Shown here: positions 44,457-53,871 of the stretch, one piece after another | How positions within the stretch are numbered: the first letter of the stretch is position 1 | Layout: every line of letters starts with the position of its first letter | Assembly (NCBI GenBank): GCA_028283825.1 | Contig: JAPWJW010000001.1 | Coordinates: forward strand, 1,302,001 to 1,366,000 | Source: Azospirillaceae bacterium | Lineage (GTDB): Bacteria > Pseudomonadota > Alphaproteobacteria > Azospirillales > Azospirillaceae | DNA length: 64,000 nt | Direction: 5' to 3' | Made by a program: the position numbers and the translations under genes | The notes under the pieces: model-generated | What the model was told of the DNA's origin: nothing | Seen by the model: the letters and a program-made list of their open reading frames with translations, nothing else | The model's database searches: none

Positions 44457-45218
44457 TTGCACGCGCCCAACAGCATTCTGATCACCGGGGCCTCCAGCGG
44501 CATCGGTGAGGCCTTGGCCCTAGCCTATGCGGCGCCGGGGCGGCAGCTGTGGCTGACGGGGCGGGACCGGGACCGGCTGGACGCGGTGGCGGAGGCGGCC
44601 CGCGCCAAGGGCGCCCGGGTCACGGCGGCGGCGCTGGACGTCATGGACCGCCAGGCCCTGGCCGACTGGATCCTGGCGGCCGACTCCGGCGTGCCCATCG
44701 ACCTTGCCATCGCCAATGCCGGCATCTCCGGCGGCACCGGGGCGGCCGGCGAGACGGAGGAGCAGGCCCGCCGCATCCTGGCGGTGAACATCGAAGGGGT
44801 GCTGAACACCATCCATCCGCTGATCCCCCGCATGGTGGAACGCAAGCGCGGGCAACTGGCGCTGATGTCCTCGCTGGCGGCCTTTCGCGGCATGCCCGGC
44901 GCCCCCGCCTATTGCGCGTCCAAGGCGGCGGTGCGGTCCTATGGCGAGGGCTTGCGCGGCGACCTGCTGGGCAAGGGGGTGGAGGTCACGGTCATCTGCC
45001 CCGGCTTCGTGCGCAGCCGCATGACGGCCGTGAACAGCTTCCCCATGCCCTTCCTGATGGATGCCGACCGGGCGGCCCGTATCATCATCCGGGGGCTGGT
45101 GGCCAACCGCGCCCGCGTGGCTTTCCCCTGGCCCACCTATGCCGTGTCCTGGCTGCTGGGCGTGCTGCCGCCCGGCTGGACCGATGCCTTGCTGGCGCAG
45201 GCGCCCCGAAAGGGCTGA
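44457..45218 (+). CDS. SDR-family oxidoreductase
   Basis: Short-chain dehydrogenase of 253 residues. TGASSGIGEALA is near residues 9-20, followed by IANAGISGG and the catalytic pair in PAYCASKAAVRSYGE. The C-terminal part contains a short hydrophobic segment (YAVSWLLGVLPP), suggesting membrane association. TTG 44457 is the best start, with AAGGGGGA upstream. The glycosyltransferase gene follows by 19 bp on the same strand, so the two may modify the same surface molecule. Substrate unknown. Confidence 0.88.
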   Translation: MHAPNSILITGASSGIGEALALAYAAPGRQLWLTGRDRDRLDAVAEAARAKGARVTAAALDVMDRQALADWILAADSGVPIDLAIANAGISGGTGAAGETEEQARRILAVNIEGVLNTIHPLIPRMVERKRGQLALMSSLAAFRGMPGAPAYCASKAAVRSYGEGLRGDLLGKGVEVTVICPGFVRSRMTAVNSFPMPFLMDADRAARIIIRGLVANRARVAFPWPTYAVSWLLGVLPPGWTDALLAQAPRKG

Positions 45219-45237
45219 TCCGGAAGGAATAAGGCAT

Positions 45238-45951
45238 ATGGCCGTCTTTAATGGATTCTGGCACGGGGAGACGATGCCGCCCCATGTGCGGACGTGCATC
45301 TCATCCTTCATCGACCATGGGCACGCCTACCATCTTTATTGCTACCGGCAATATGACGCGATCGACGGCGTCCGGTTCGAGGATGCCAACGAGATTTATC
45401 CCGAAGATGAGATTTTCTATTACAGGAATGAGGATGGCAGCCGGGGCAGCATCGCCGCCTTCTCCAACCTGTTCCGCTACAAGCTGCTGTCGATGAAGGG
45501 CGATTGGTGGGTCGACACCGATGTGTATTGCCTGAGCGATGTGGTGCCGCCGGGGGAGACGTTCTTCGGGTGGGAAGACAAGAACAAGATATGCACCGCC
45601 ATCCTGAAGTTTCCCGCCGGCCACCCCATCCTGGGCGACCTGCTTGAACAAAGCCTGGCGGCGGGCAGGGACCTGTACTGGGGGCAAACGGGGCCATCCC
45701 TGCTGACGAAAATCATTCAGGAACGGTCGGTGACCCATCTTTCCTACCCGCCGCACTATGCCTATCCCGTGGATTGGCGGGACTACCGGCGCCTGGTGCG
45801 CCAGGACGACTGCGCCGAGATCGAGACGCGGGTGGCGGGCCTGCCCTTCCTCCACCTCTGGAATGAGATGTTCAGGCGCGACCCGGCCAACGACCTGGAC
45901 GCGCCCGAAGCGGGCTCCTTCTGGGACAAGCGGCTGAAACGGCGGGAATGA
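45238..45951 (+). CDS. Glycosyltransferase with DxD motif (alpha-1,4-GalT/Gly_transf_sug-like)
   Basis: Cytosolic protein of 237 residues. GGWWVDTDVYCL-like sequence (here KGDWWVDTDVYCLSD) is the nucleotide-sugar/Mn-binding DxD region of GT32-type transferases, with FSNLFRYKLLS just before it, as in that family. C-terminal LPFLHLWNEMFRRD matches the acceptor-domain end. GGAAGGAAT precedes ATG 45238. It lies directly after the SDR gene. The target is probably a capsule, LPS or glycolipid, but no other polysaccharide genes are near. Confidence 0.75.
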   Translation: MAVFNGFWHGETMPPHVRTCISSFIDHGHAYHLYCYRQYDAIDGVRFEDANEIYPEDEIFYYRNEDGSRGSIAAFSNLFRYKLLSMKGDWWVDTDVYCLSDVVPPGETFFGWEDKNKICTAILKFPAGHPILGDLLEQSLAAGRDLYWGQTGPSLLTKIIQERSVTHLSYPPHYAYPVDWRDYRRLVRQDDCAEIETRVAGLPFLHLWNEMFRRDPANDLDAPEAGSFWDKRLKRRE

Positions 45952-45960
45952 CGGCGAGAC

Positions 45961-47160
45961 TTAGGCGCGGAGGGCGGCCACCGCTTTGAGCAAGCGGTCC
46001 AGTTCCGCATCGGTGGTGAGATAGCTGACGGAGGCTCGGGCGATTTCCGTCAGGCCTCGTGCCGTCATGTCCAGCGGCGTGTAGGGGATGCCATTGGCGC
46101 CGATGGTGATGCCATGGTCCAGCAGCCGTGCCCGCACCGCCGACCCCGTCCAGCCGTCGACGGTGAAGGAAACCAGGCCGCTGCGCGTGTCCGGCGCGCC
46201 GATGTCGCGCACGGCGACGCCGGGGATGGCGCTCAGCTGGGTGCGCAGGTCGTCCGCCACGGCCTGGATGCGGCCACGGATGGCCGGAATGCCCACGCTC
46301 AGCGCCAGGTCCAGCGCCTGGCCCAGACCCAGCAGCAGGGCCACCGACGCCTCCGCCGGTTCCAGCACACGGGCATCGTCACGCGGCGCCCCACTGCCGG
46401 CATGGGATGCCCAGGGGGCCGACTGCACGTCCAGGAAGGCGGGCGCCAGGCGGGCCAGGAAACCGCGTCGGACGTGCAGCAGGGCGGTGCCACGGGGCCC
46501 GCGCAAATGCTTGCGCCCGGGCGCCTTCAGCATGTCGCAGCCCAGCGCCGCCACATCGACCGGGATCTGGCCCACCACCTGGGCGGCGTCGATGACATAG
46601 GGGATGCTGGCGGCCCGTGCCACGCGGCCCACGGCGGCGGCGTCGTTCACCAGGCCGCCGTTGGCCGCCCCCCAGGTCAGGTTGATCAGCTTCACCCGGT
46701 CATCGATCAGGGACCCGAGCGCGTCGGCGTCGACGCGGCCGTCATCCAGGGTCGGGATGACCTCCACCGTGGCGCCGGCCCGGGCGGCCTTGTCGCGCAG
46801 GGTGGTCAGGTTGCCGCCCCATTCCTGGCGCCCGACCAGGATGCGGTCGCCCGCCGCCAGCGGCGGCAGGGCGGCGATGGCCAGGCCCCAGGCACTGGAC
46901 CCACCGGTGGAGAAGGCGATCTCGTCCGCGCCGGCGCCCAACAGCGACGCGGCGGCGGCCCGGGTGCGCTGCACGGCCTCGGCGGCCTGCGCCCCCGCTT
47001 CCATGGGGCCGACCCTGGCCTCCAGTTCCAGATGCCCCACGATGGCCCGCGTCACGGCGGCGGGGGGCAACGAGGCGCCGGCATGGTTGAAATAGGCATG
47101 GTCGGGGCGGCAGCCCGGTGTGTCGGCGCGCAACAGATCGACTTGAGTATCGGTCAGCAT
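45961..47160 (-). CDS. Class V aminotransferase (cysteine desulfurase/NifS-like fold)
   Basis: PLP enzyme of 399 residues. It has the fold motifs YFNHAGASLPP, the cofactor-contact VIDAAQVVGQIPVDVAAL, and PLP lysine K217 in APGRKHLRGPRG. The C-terminal domain includes SGLVSFTVDGW. It resembles the isopenicillin-N-epimerase/selenocysteine-lyase-like group rather than IscS: there is no mobile Cys loop, so sulfur transfer is doubtful. The stop is near the convergent glycosyltransferase. The LysR gene lies upstream on the same strand. Substrate unknown. Confidence 0.82.
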   Translation of the reverse strand: MLTDTQVDLLRADTPGCRPDHAYFNHAGASLPPAAVTRAIVGHLELEARVGPMEAGAQAAEAVQRTRAAAASLLGAGADEIAFSTGGSSAWGLAIAALPPLAAGDRILVGRQEWGGNLTTLRDKAARAGATVEVIPTLDDGRVDADALGSLIDDRVKLINLTWGAANGGLVNDAAAVGRVARAASIPYVIDAAQVVGQIPVDVAALGCDMLKAPGRKHLRGPRGTALLHVRRGFLARLAPAFLDVQSAPWASHAGSGAPRDDARVLEPAEASVALLLGLGQALDLALSVGIPAIRGRIQAVADDLRTQLSAIPGVAVRDIGAPDTRSGLVSFTVDGWTGSAVRARLLDHGITIGANGIPYTPLDMTARGLTEIARASVSYLTTDAELDRLLKAVAALRA

Positions 47161-47274
47161 GGTCGGCGGCGATCCCTGGTTGGGTTCGTTTGTCTGATTT
47201 GTCGTTGACCCAGCATGCCCGCCCGTCACGCCTCCGGCCAATTGAAAGTGCGTCAACTCAATGATTGATCCGGC

Positions 47275-48237
47275 TCATGTCTTGAGCGGCGCCTGGCCTT
47301 GGGACGCGCCCAGTTTCGCCCGCAGCTTGGCGGTCAGCCGTTCCGCGAACTCGGTGCCGCGCGGATGTTCCTCGCGCAACTGTGGGCGGTGCAGCAGGCG
47401 CAGTTGCCGGCGCACGGTGGGACCGTCCAGGCGGATCAGGCGCAGGCGATCCTCCGGGAAACCCCGGGTGTACAGCCAGGGCATGACGCCGATGGCCAGG
47501 CCGCTCAGCACCAGCCCGTAGAGGGAGTTGATCTGGTCCACGCGATAGCGCGCCGACGGGGCCAGGTCGTTCTGCTGCAAGGCGGCGGAGGTCAGCTCAC
47601 CAATGCTGCCGCCGGCGAAATGGACGATCTCCTGTCCGGCCAATGCTCGCCACGGCAGGCGGTCGTGGATGGCCAGCGGGTGGTCGGCGCGGGCCACCAG
47701 CAGCATCTCATCCTCGAACAGGGGCACGCCCTCAAGGTCGGGGTCGGGGGTGGCCTGTACCGTCACCACCAGGTCGTAGGTGCCGCCGCGCAGACCCCGG
47801 ATCAGTTGGTCGGCGCGCCCGTCGTGCAGGTGGGGAACGACCCCCGGCATGTCGCCCGCCAGTTCCACCAGGGACATGGCCACCGCCTCCATCGCCGTGG
47901 GGATGGCGCCGATGCGCACCGTGGCGATCTCCCGCCCCGCCACCTCATGCATGTCGCTGAAGGCGTTGGCGGCCGTCGTCAGCAGGCGTCGCGCGTGCGG
48001 CAGCAGCGAGATGCCGGCGTCGGTCAGCGTCACCTTGTGGGTCGTGCGGTCGAACAGCCGGATGCCCAGGTGCGCTTCGATCTGGCGGATGCCGGCGCTG
48101 ATCGCCGGCTGGGACACCGCCATCTCCTCCGCCGTGCGGCAGAAGTTCCCCGTCCGCGCCAATTCCACGAAAAAGCGGAGCTGGCGCAGCGAGATGGGAT
48201 TCTTCCAGGCGTCAAGGGCGTCGGTGCTGCGGGGCAT
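47275..48237 (-). CDS. LysR-family transcriptional regulator
   Basis: Regulator of 320 residues. The N-terminal winged HTH (about 17-75) is LRQLRFFVELARTGNFCRTA, then EEMAVSQPAISAGIRQIEAH. The effector-binding domain (about 100-300) has the periplasmic-binding-protein fold. Divergent from the TonB-receptor-led purine operon with 230 bp between starts. A perfect T-N11-A site (TTTGC-N7-GCAAA, 48241-48257) lies four bases before its start. It probably represses itself and activates the divergent operon in response to a purine or related ligand. Confidence 0.9.
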   Translation of the reverse strand: MPRSTDALDAWKNPISLRQLRFFVELARTGNFCRTAEEMAVSQPAISAGIRQIEAHLGIRLFDRTTHKVTLTDAGISLLPHARRLLTTAANAFSDMHEVAGREIATVRIGAIPTAMEAVAMSLVELAGDMPGVVPHLHDGRADQLIRGLRGGTYDLVVTVQATPDPDLEGVPLFEDEMLLVARADHPLAIHDRLPWRALAGQEIVHFAGGSIGELTSAALQQNDLAPSARYRVDQINSLYGLVLSGLAIGVMPWLYTRGFPEDRLRLIRLDGPTVRRQLRLLHRPQLREEHPRGTEFAERLTAKLRAKLGASQGQAPLKT

Positions 48238-48240
48238 GGT

Positions 48241-48257
48241 TTTGCTAATAAGGCAAA
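48241..48257. promoter_or_regulatory. LysR-type T-N11-A box
   Basis: TTTGC-TAATAAG-GCAAA has perfect 5-bp arms and the T-N11-A spacing of LysR sites. It lies in an AT-rich patch (48238-48300) just outside the lysR start codon, suiting autorepression; the operon promoter would be to its right. Confidence 0.6.
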
Positions 48258-48467
48258 TTTATAAAAACATAAATGTAAAAACTTTCCCCTCTGAATTCGA
48301 CCTCGTCATACTGCGTTCACATTCCAGACCGGGCGGGGTGCGGTGGCGGGCAGCCACCAGACGCGGGGTCGGAATGGAACGGCGACGGGCGACAAGCCTC
48401 GCGCCACCTCGGGGGAGGAGCCGCCGACCGGGCAAGTGTCGGGCGCAAAAAAAGCATCGGGGGCTCC

Positions 48468-51413
48468 ATGTCAATCAAAGGGAAGGCGCGCAACCGCGCC
48501 GGGCGTATCACCGCGACCATCGTCGCCATCACCGCAGGGCCGCTGGCCATCGGATCGGCTGCGGCGCAGACCGCTTCCGGCGACGGGGCGCTGACTGAGA
48601 TCATCGTCACCGGCTCGCGCATCAAGAGCCCCGACGCCACCAGCGTCAGCCCGGTCAGCACGATCAATGGCCAGGAGCTGCAGCAGCGCGGCGTGACGCG
48701 GGTGGAAGACCTGATCAACACCCTGCCGCAGGCCTATGCCGACCAGGGTGCCGGCAACCGCGGCGGCACGGTGGGCGCCAGCGGCACCTCCACCATCAAC
48801 CTGCGCAACCTGGGCAATCAGCGCACCCTGGTGCTGATCGACGGCCGCCGCCTGATGCAGGGCGATCCGGACCGCACCTCGGCCCAGGCGCCCGACATCA
48901 ACAACATCCCCGCCGCCCTGGTGGAACGTGTCGATGTGGTCACCGGCGGCGCCTCCGCCGTCTATGGCTCCGACGCCCTGGCGGGCGTGGTGAACTTCAT
49001 CCTCAAGAAGGATTTCGACGGCGTCCAGGTCGACACCACCAACGGCTTCTACAATCACGCCAACAACAACGCCATCCGCTCCGTCGCGGCGGCCGCCAAG
49101 CAGCCTTATGCCAGCGGCGCCAACTTTGACGGCCCGCAGGACGATTTCTCCATCACCGCCGGCAAGAACTTCGCCAGCGGCCGGGGCAACATCACCGGCT
49201 TCTTCAGCTACCGCCGCGCCTCGGGCGTGGGCACGTCGGACCGCGACTTCTCGACCTGCGGCCTGTCGGCCAGCGCCAGCGGGTACGGCTGCTCGCTGTC
49301 CAGCGCGACATATCCGGCGCAGTTCCAGCCGCTGAACCCCACCACCGGGGCGGCGCGCGGCACCTACACGCTGGATGCCGCCACCGGCAACACGCTGCGG
49401 ACCTATAAGACGTCCGACGGCTTCAACAACGGCAACACCTACGACCTGCAGTCGCCGGACCAGCGCTACAACGCCGACGTCTTCGCGCATTACGAATACG
49501 CCCCGAACCAGCAGGTCTATGGCGAGTTCATGTTCATGCGCGACAAGGCGGACATCCGCCTGTCGCCCACCGCCGTGTTCAGCGTGGCGGAGACGGTGAA
49601 CTGCGACAACCCCTACCTGTCGGCGCAGGAGGTCAACGTCCTCTGCACCTCCGCCGGGTTGAAGGCCAACCAGAACGCCTCGGTCGTGGTGTCGGAACGT
49701 GATGTCCAGGCGGGTTCCCGCCACGACTACACCACCCACACCTCCTACCGTGGCGTGCTGGGCGCCAAGGGCGACATCAGCCCGGATTGGCAGTACGACG
49801 TCTATGCCCAGTACGGACGCACCCAGTATGACTCGCGCCTGACCGGCGACATCTCGCTGGCGAACTTCGCCAATTCCCTCCAGGCCGTGACCAATTCCAG
49901 CGGCCAGATCGTCTGCAAGAACGCCACCGCCGGCTGCGTGCCGCTGAACATCTTCAGCATCGGCGGCATCACGTCCGACGCACTGAACTACGTGCAGCAG
50001 GACTTCTACCGCACCGGCTTCACCGAGGAACTGGTGGCCAGCGGTTCCGTCACCGGCCAGGTGACGGCGATCAGCAGCCCCTTCGCCAAGAACCCGCTGG
50101 GGGTGGCGTTCGGCACGGAGTACCGCCGGGAGTCCATCGGCCTGACCCCGGACAGCCACTATTCCTCCAAGGACGTGGCGGGCAATTCGGGTGGTGAGTA
50201 CCCCATCTCCGGCGCCTTCGATGTGAAGGAACTGTTCGCCGAGATGACGGCGCCGCTGGTGGAGGATCGTCCCTTCTTCCACAGCCTGTCGCTGAACGCC
50301 GGCGCCCGGTATTCCGACTACAGCACGGCGGGTGACACCACCGCCTACAAGTTCGGCGGCGAATGGTCGCCGGAGTCCAGCGTCCGCTTCCGCGGCAGCT
50401 TCCAGCGGGCGGTGCGGGCACCCAACCTGGTGGAACTGTACGGGGCGCAGCAGATCACCACCGCCAACCTGACCGACCCGTGCGAGGGCACGCACCCCAC
50501 CGCCAGCCTGGCCTCGTGCATGGCCTCCGGCGTCACCGCCGCCCAGTACGGCAACATCACCCCGGCGGCGGGCCAGAAGTCCGGCGCCATGATCGGCGGC
50601 AACCCCGACCTGAAGCCGGAAGAATCCAACACCGTGTCGTTCGGGGCCCAGTTCACCCCGACCTTCCTGCCGGGCGTGACGGTCAGCGCCGATTATTTCG
50701 ATATCGATGTGAAAAAGCTGATCTCCACCGTCCCGGCGACGATCGAGCTCAGCCAGTGCATCGCCACCGGCACTTTCTGCAACCTGATCTCCCGCAACAC
50801 CACCACCGGTTCGCTGGTCACCCGCGGCTATGTCGTCACCACCTACATCAACGCCGGCTACCTCGACACCTCGGGCGTCGATTTCTCGCTGTCGGCCAAG
50901 TACGACGTGGTGGACCTGATCGGTGTGGAAGGTTGGGGCAAGGTCAGCCTGAACTTCTCCGGCACCTTCACCGACAAGTATGAGATCCAGGTGCTGCCCA
51001 ACACGCCGGCCTACAGCTGCGACGGCTATTTCGGCGTCACCTGCGGCATGCCCATCCCGAAATGGCGCCACCGCATGGTGGTGGATTGGGGTCTGCCCAA
51101 CGGCATGGACCTGATGGCCACCTGGCGCTACATCGGCGGTACCCGCAACGACAAGACCAGCAGCGCCACCTACCTGACCGGCACCTACTACGCCTATGAC
51201 TCGCGCCTGCCCAGCGTCAGCTATCTGGATCTGGGCGTGTCGATGCCGCTGGCCGACGACCTGAGCCTGCGGGTGGGCGTCAACAACGTATTCGACAAGG
51301 ACCCGCCCCTGACCGCCAGCACCGGTGGACAGGTTTCCAATGGCGCTTTCTACAGCGGCATCTACGATGCCCTGGGGCGCTACGTCTTCACCAACGTGAG
51401 CATGCGCTTCTGA
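48468..51413 (+). CDS. TonB-dependent receptor, first gene of the purine-nucleoside operon
   Basis: Outer-membrane transporter of 981 residues. It has a signal peptide (about 1-35, ending AAAQT), TonB box TEIIVTGSRIK, and plug sequences VEDLINTLPQAYADQG, INLRNLGNQRTLVLIDGRR and VERVDVVTGGASAVYGSDAL. A long barrel ends in FTNVSMRF. The NLGNQRTLVLIDGRR plug marks the large carbohydrate/organic-substrate type rather than siderophore receptors. GGGGG precedes ATG 48468. The operon (nucleoside hydrolase, purine permease, adenosine deaminase) suggests nucleosides, oligonucleotides or a nucleoside conjugate as cargo. Confidence 0.93.
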   Translation: MSIKGKARNRAGRITATIVAITAGPLAIGSAAAQTASGDGALTEIIVTGSRIKSPDATSVSPVSTINGQELQQRGVTRVEDLINTLPQAYADQGAGNRGGTVGASGTSTINLRNLGNQRTLVLIDGRRLMQGDPDRTSAQAPDINNIPAALVERVDVVTGGASAVYGSDALAGVVNFILKKDFDGVQVDTTNGFYNHANNNAIRSVAAAAKQPYASGANFDGPQDDFSITAGKNFASGRGNITGFFSYRRASGVGTSDRDFSTCGLSASASGYGCSLSSATYPAQFQPLNPTTGAARGTYTLDAATGNTLRTYKTSDGFNNGNTYDLQSPDQRYNADVFAHYEYAPNQQVYGEFMFMRDKADIRLSPTAVFSVAETVNCDNPYLSAQEVNVLCTSAGLKANQNASVVVSERDVQAGSRHDYTTHTSYRGVLGAKGDISPDWQYDVYAQYGRTQYDSRLTGDISLANFANSLQAVTNSSGQIVCKNATAGCVPLNIFSIGGITSDALNYVQQDFYRTGFTEELVASGSVTGQVTAISSPFAKNPLGVAFGTEYRRESIGLTPDSHYSSKDVAGNSGGEYPISGAFDVKELFAEMTAPLVEDRPFFHSLSLNAGARYSDYSTAGDTTAYKFGGEWSPESSVRFRGSFQRAVRAPNLVELYGAQQITTANLTDPCEGTHPTASLASCMASGVTAAQYGNITPAAGQKSGAMIGGNPDLKPEESNTVSFGAQFTPTFLPGVTVSADYFDIDVKKLISTVPATIELSQCIATGTFCNLISRNTTTGSLVTRGYVVTTYINAGYLDTSGVDFSLSAKYDVVDLIGVEGWGKVSLNFSGTFTDKYEIQVLPNTPAYSCDGYFGVTCGMPIPKWRHRMVVDWGLPNGMDLMATWRYIGGTRNDKTSSATYLTGTYYAYDSRLPSVSYLDLGVSMPLADDLSLRVGVNNVFDKDPPLTASTGGQVSNGAFYSGIYDALGRYVFTNVSMRF

Positions 51414-51439
51414 TGCGGTTGGGTGGGGAGAAAGCACCG

Positions 51440-52525
51440 ATGAACGTCGCCCGTGTCGCCTTGGCCGCCGCACTCGCCTGTTGGCTGGGGGCGGCGGCGC
51501 CCGCCACCGCTGCGGAACCGGCTTCGGAAAAGGTCCGCGTCTATTTCGACAACGATTTCCTGGGGCCGGGCCAAAGCAACATCCAGGCGATGATTCCCCT
51601 GCTGCGCGACCCCCGGGTCGAGCTGCTGGGGGTGGGCGTGGTCACCGGTGACGCCTGGATGCAGGAGGAAACGCAGCACCTGCTGCGTTTCCTGGAGATC
51701 GTCGGGCGGCCGGAGGTTCCGGTCGCCAAGGGGGCGGAGATGCCCCTGATCCGCACCCAAGGTGAGATGCGGGCGTGGGAACAGCGCTATGGTGCGGTTC
51801 CCTGGAAGGGCGCCTGGAACCCGGTGCGTCCCGGCCGCACCTACCACCCCGATGATCCAGCACTGGTACCGCCGATGCCGGAGGGAGAGCCGCGCATCAC
51901 GGCGGTGGCGGAGGATGCGGCCCACCTGCTGATCCGGCTGGTGCGCGCCCATCCGGGGGAAATCACGGTCATCACCGCCGGCCCCCTGACCAACATCGCC
52001 CTGGCCGTGCGCCTGGCGCCCGACCTGCCGTCCCTGGCCAAGGAGATCGTGATTGAGGGCGGCGGGCTGGACATGGCGGTGGCCCGCGTCACCGGCAACA
52101 CCGACTACGCCACCGACTTCAACTTCCTGTTCGATCCGGAGGCGGCGCACATCGTGCTGACCGCGCCCTGGAAGCGCATCACCCTGCTGGGCAACGTCAC
52201 CGGCAGCGTGAAGGTGACGCCGGAGTTGGTGGCCCAGGTCGCCAGTGCCGGTACGCCCCTGGCCCGCTATTTCCATGACTACGCCAAGGTCGGCCAGCCC
52301 CTGTGGGATGAGATGACCACCGCCGTCGCCATCGACCGGTCGCTGGCGACCGAGGAACTGGTGGCGCGCATGGATGTCGACCTGCTGCCGGGGCCGGACT
52401 ACGGCAACGCCCAGATCTGGAAGGACGAGTTCGCGCCCCACCAGGGAGAGCAGACCGTGCACGTGGTGCAGAAGGTGGACATTCCCCGCTTCCTGGCGAC
52501 CTTCACGGCGGAGGCCCGCAAATGA
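51440..52525 (+). CDS. Secreted nucleoside hydrolase family protein with altered metal loop
   Basis: Periplasmic protein of 361 residues with signal peptide MNVARVALAAALACWLGAAA (cleavage near ATAA/EP). The IUNH core is recognisable: VITAGPLTNIALAVRLAPDL, NTDYATDFNFLFDPEAA and the C-terminal Asp region LWDEMTTAVAID. The N-terminal Ca-binding loop, normally DxDxGxDD, reads DNDFLGPGQSN (37-47), so the DD pair is replaced. It could still split purine nucleosides to base and ribose, or bind without catalysis. ATG 51440 has GGGGAG upstream; ATG 51413 overlaps the receptor stop. The next gene overlaps by 4 bp. Confidence 0.88.
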   Translation: MNVARVALAAALACWLGAAAPATAAEPASEKVRVYFDNDFLGPGQSNIQAMIPLLRDPRVELLGVGVVTGDAWMQEETQHLLRFLEIVGRPEVPVAKGAEMPLIRTQGEMRAWEQRYGAVPWKGAWNPVRPGRTYHPDDPALVPPMPEGEPRITAVAEDAAHLLIRLVRAHPGEITVITAGPLTNIALAVRLAPDLPSLAKEIVIEGGGLDMAVARVTGNTDYATDFNFLFDPEAAHIVLTAPWKRITLLGNVTGSVKVTPELVAQVASAGTPLARYFHDYAKVGQPLWDEMTTAVAIDRSLATEELVARMDVDLLPGPDYGNAQIWKDEFAPHQGEQTVHVVQKVDIPRFLATFTAEARK

Positions 52526-53841
52526 AGGCGCTGCTCGACCGCCGTTTTCGCCTGGCGGAGCGCGGCACCAGCGTGGGGCGCGAGGGCGTGGCCGGCCTGA
52601 CCTCCTTCATGGCGGCGGCCTACCTGATCGTGGTGATCCCGGCCCTGCTGTCCAGCGGCGGCATGGATCGCGGGGCCGCCACCGCCGCCGCCATCGTCAT
52701 CATGGCGGTGGGCAGCCTGTTCATGGGCCTTTACGGCAACCTGCCTTTCATCGTCGGGCCAGGCCTCGGCGGTTCCGCCATCCTGGGCGTCACCCTGGCG
52801 CAGACGGAGCATATCCCCTGGCCGGTGGGGCTGGGCATCGCCCTGCTGTCGGGCGTGCTGTTCCTGGTGCTGACCGTCACGGGTGCCCGCAGCCTGGTGA
52901 TGCGGCTGGTGCCCCCGCCCATTAAGCTGGGGCTGGGCGCCTCATTGGGCCTGTTCATCGCCCTGCTGGGCTGTCGTGATGCCGGCATGGTGGCGCTGAA
53001 CACCAGAAGCGTCTCACTGGCCTTGGGCGATTTCAGCCAGCCCGGCCCCATCGTCACCCTGATCGGCCTGGGCGTGGCGGTGGCCTTGCAGGCGCGCAAG
53101 GTACCGGGCGCCATGCTGGCCGGCATCGCGGTGGCGACGCTGGCGGGCATCCCGCTGGGCCTGACCGTGCTGCCGTCGTCCCTCTTTTCATTGCCGCATT
53201 CGGTCCAGCCCATCTCCTTCCAGGTGGATCTGGCCGGCGCCTTCTCGTTGGCCGCCTTGCCTTATCTGTTCGCCTTTTTCGCGGGGGAGTTCTTTTCCAC
53301 CCTGGGCACCACGCTGGCCGTGGGCGCCAAGGCCTCGCTGACGGATGAGCACGGCAATCTGCCGGGCATCGAACGGCCCTTCCTGGTGGATTCGGTGATG
53401 GCCACCATTGGGCCGCTGATCGGCATCCCATCCGGCACGGCGCTGGTGGAATCCGCCGCCGGGGTGGAGGCGGGCGGGCGCACCGGCCTGACCGCGTCGG
53501 CCGCCGCCCTGTGCTTCCTGGCCACCTTGCTGATCACGCCGCTGGTGATGGCCGTACCCCGGCAGGCGACGGCGCCGGCGCTGATCCTGACCGGCCTATC
53601 CATGTTCAGCACCATCCGCCACCTGGTGGCGGAGGAGGTGGCCGACCTGCTGCCGACCCTGGTGATGGTGCTGGTCACCCTGGTGGCCAACAATTTCGGC
53701 ACCGGCATCGCCGCCGGCATCCTGGCCTATGTGCTGGTCCAGCTTCTCGCCGGACGGATACGCCGGGTCCCTGTCGGCCTTCTCATCCTGTCCATACCGC
53801 TCGGCTACTACTTCTATGTCGCCGCCACACGGCCGCACTAA
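52522..53841 (+). CDS. NCS2-family (AzgA-type) purine permease
   Basis: Inner-membrane proton symporter of 439 residues with 12-14 hydrophobic helices. The AzgA branch is shown by REGVAGLTSFMAAAYLIVVIP at the start, then GNLPFIVGPGLGGSAILG, PPPIKLGLGASLGLFIALLG, FFSTLGTTLAVGAKASLTDE and IPSGTALVESAAGVEAGGRT. Relatives carry adenine, guanine or hypoxanthine. The ATG overlaps the nucleoside hydrolase stop (ATGA). Logical role: import of the base released in the periplasm. Confidence 0.93.
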   Translation: MKALLDRRFRLAERGTSVGREGVAGLTSFMAAAYLIVVIPALLSSGGMDRGAATAAAIVIMAVGSLFMGLYGNLPFIVGPGLGGSAILGVTLAQTEHIPWPVGLGIALLSGVLFLVLTVTGARSLVMRLVPPPIKLGLGASLGLFIALLGCRDAGMVALNTRSVSLALGDFSQPGPIVTLIGLGVAVALQARKVPGAMLAGIAVATLAGIPLGLTVLPSSLFSLPHSVQPISFQVDLAGAFSLAALPYLFAFFAGEFFSTLGTTLAVGAKASLTDEHGNLPGIERPFLVDSVMATIGPLIGIPSGTALVESAAGVEAGGRTGLTASAAALCFLATLLITPLVMAVPRQATAPALILTGLSMFSTIRHLVAEEVADLLPTLVMVLVTLVANNFGTGIAAGILAYVLVQLLAGRIRRVPVGLLILSIPLGYYFYVAATRPH

Positions 53842-53871
53842 GCCGCCGTCGCCGCTGATCACAGGCCTTTG

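Noticed and set aside
47267-47273. TGATCC as another RpoE promoter
   Set aside because: No CGTATA-like -10 element at 15-17 bp on either strand.
48471-51473. 1000-codon open frame on the minus strand opposite the TonB receptor
   Set aside because: Antisense shadow: repetitive Val/Gly/Ala/Asp composition and no domain, against a complete receptor on the plus strand.
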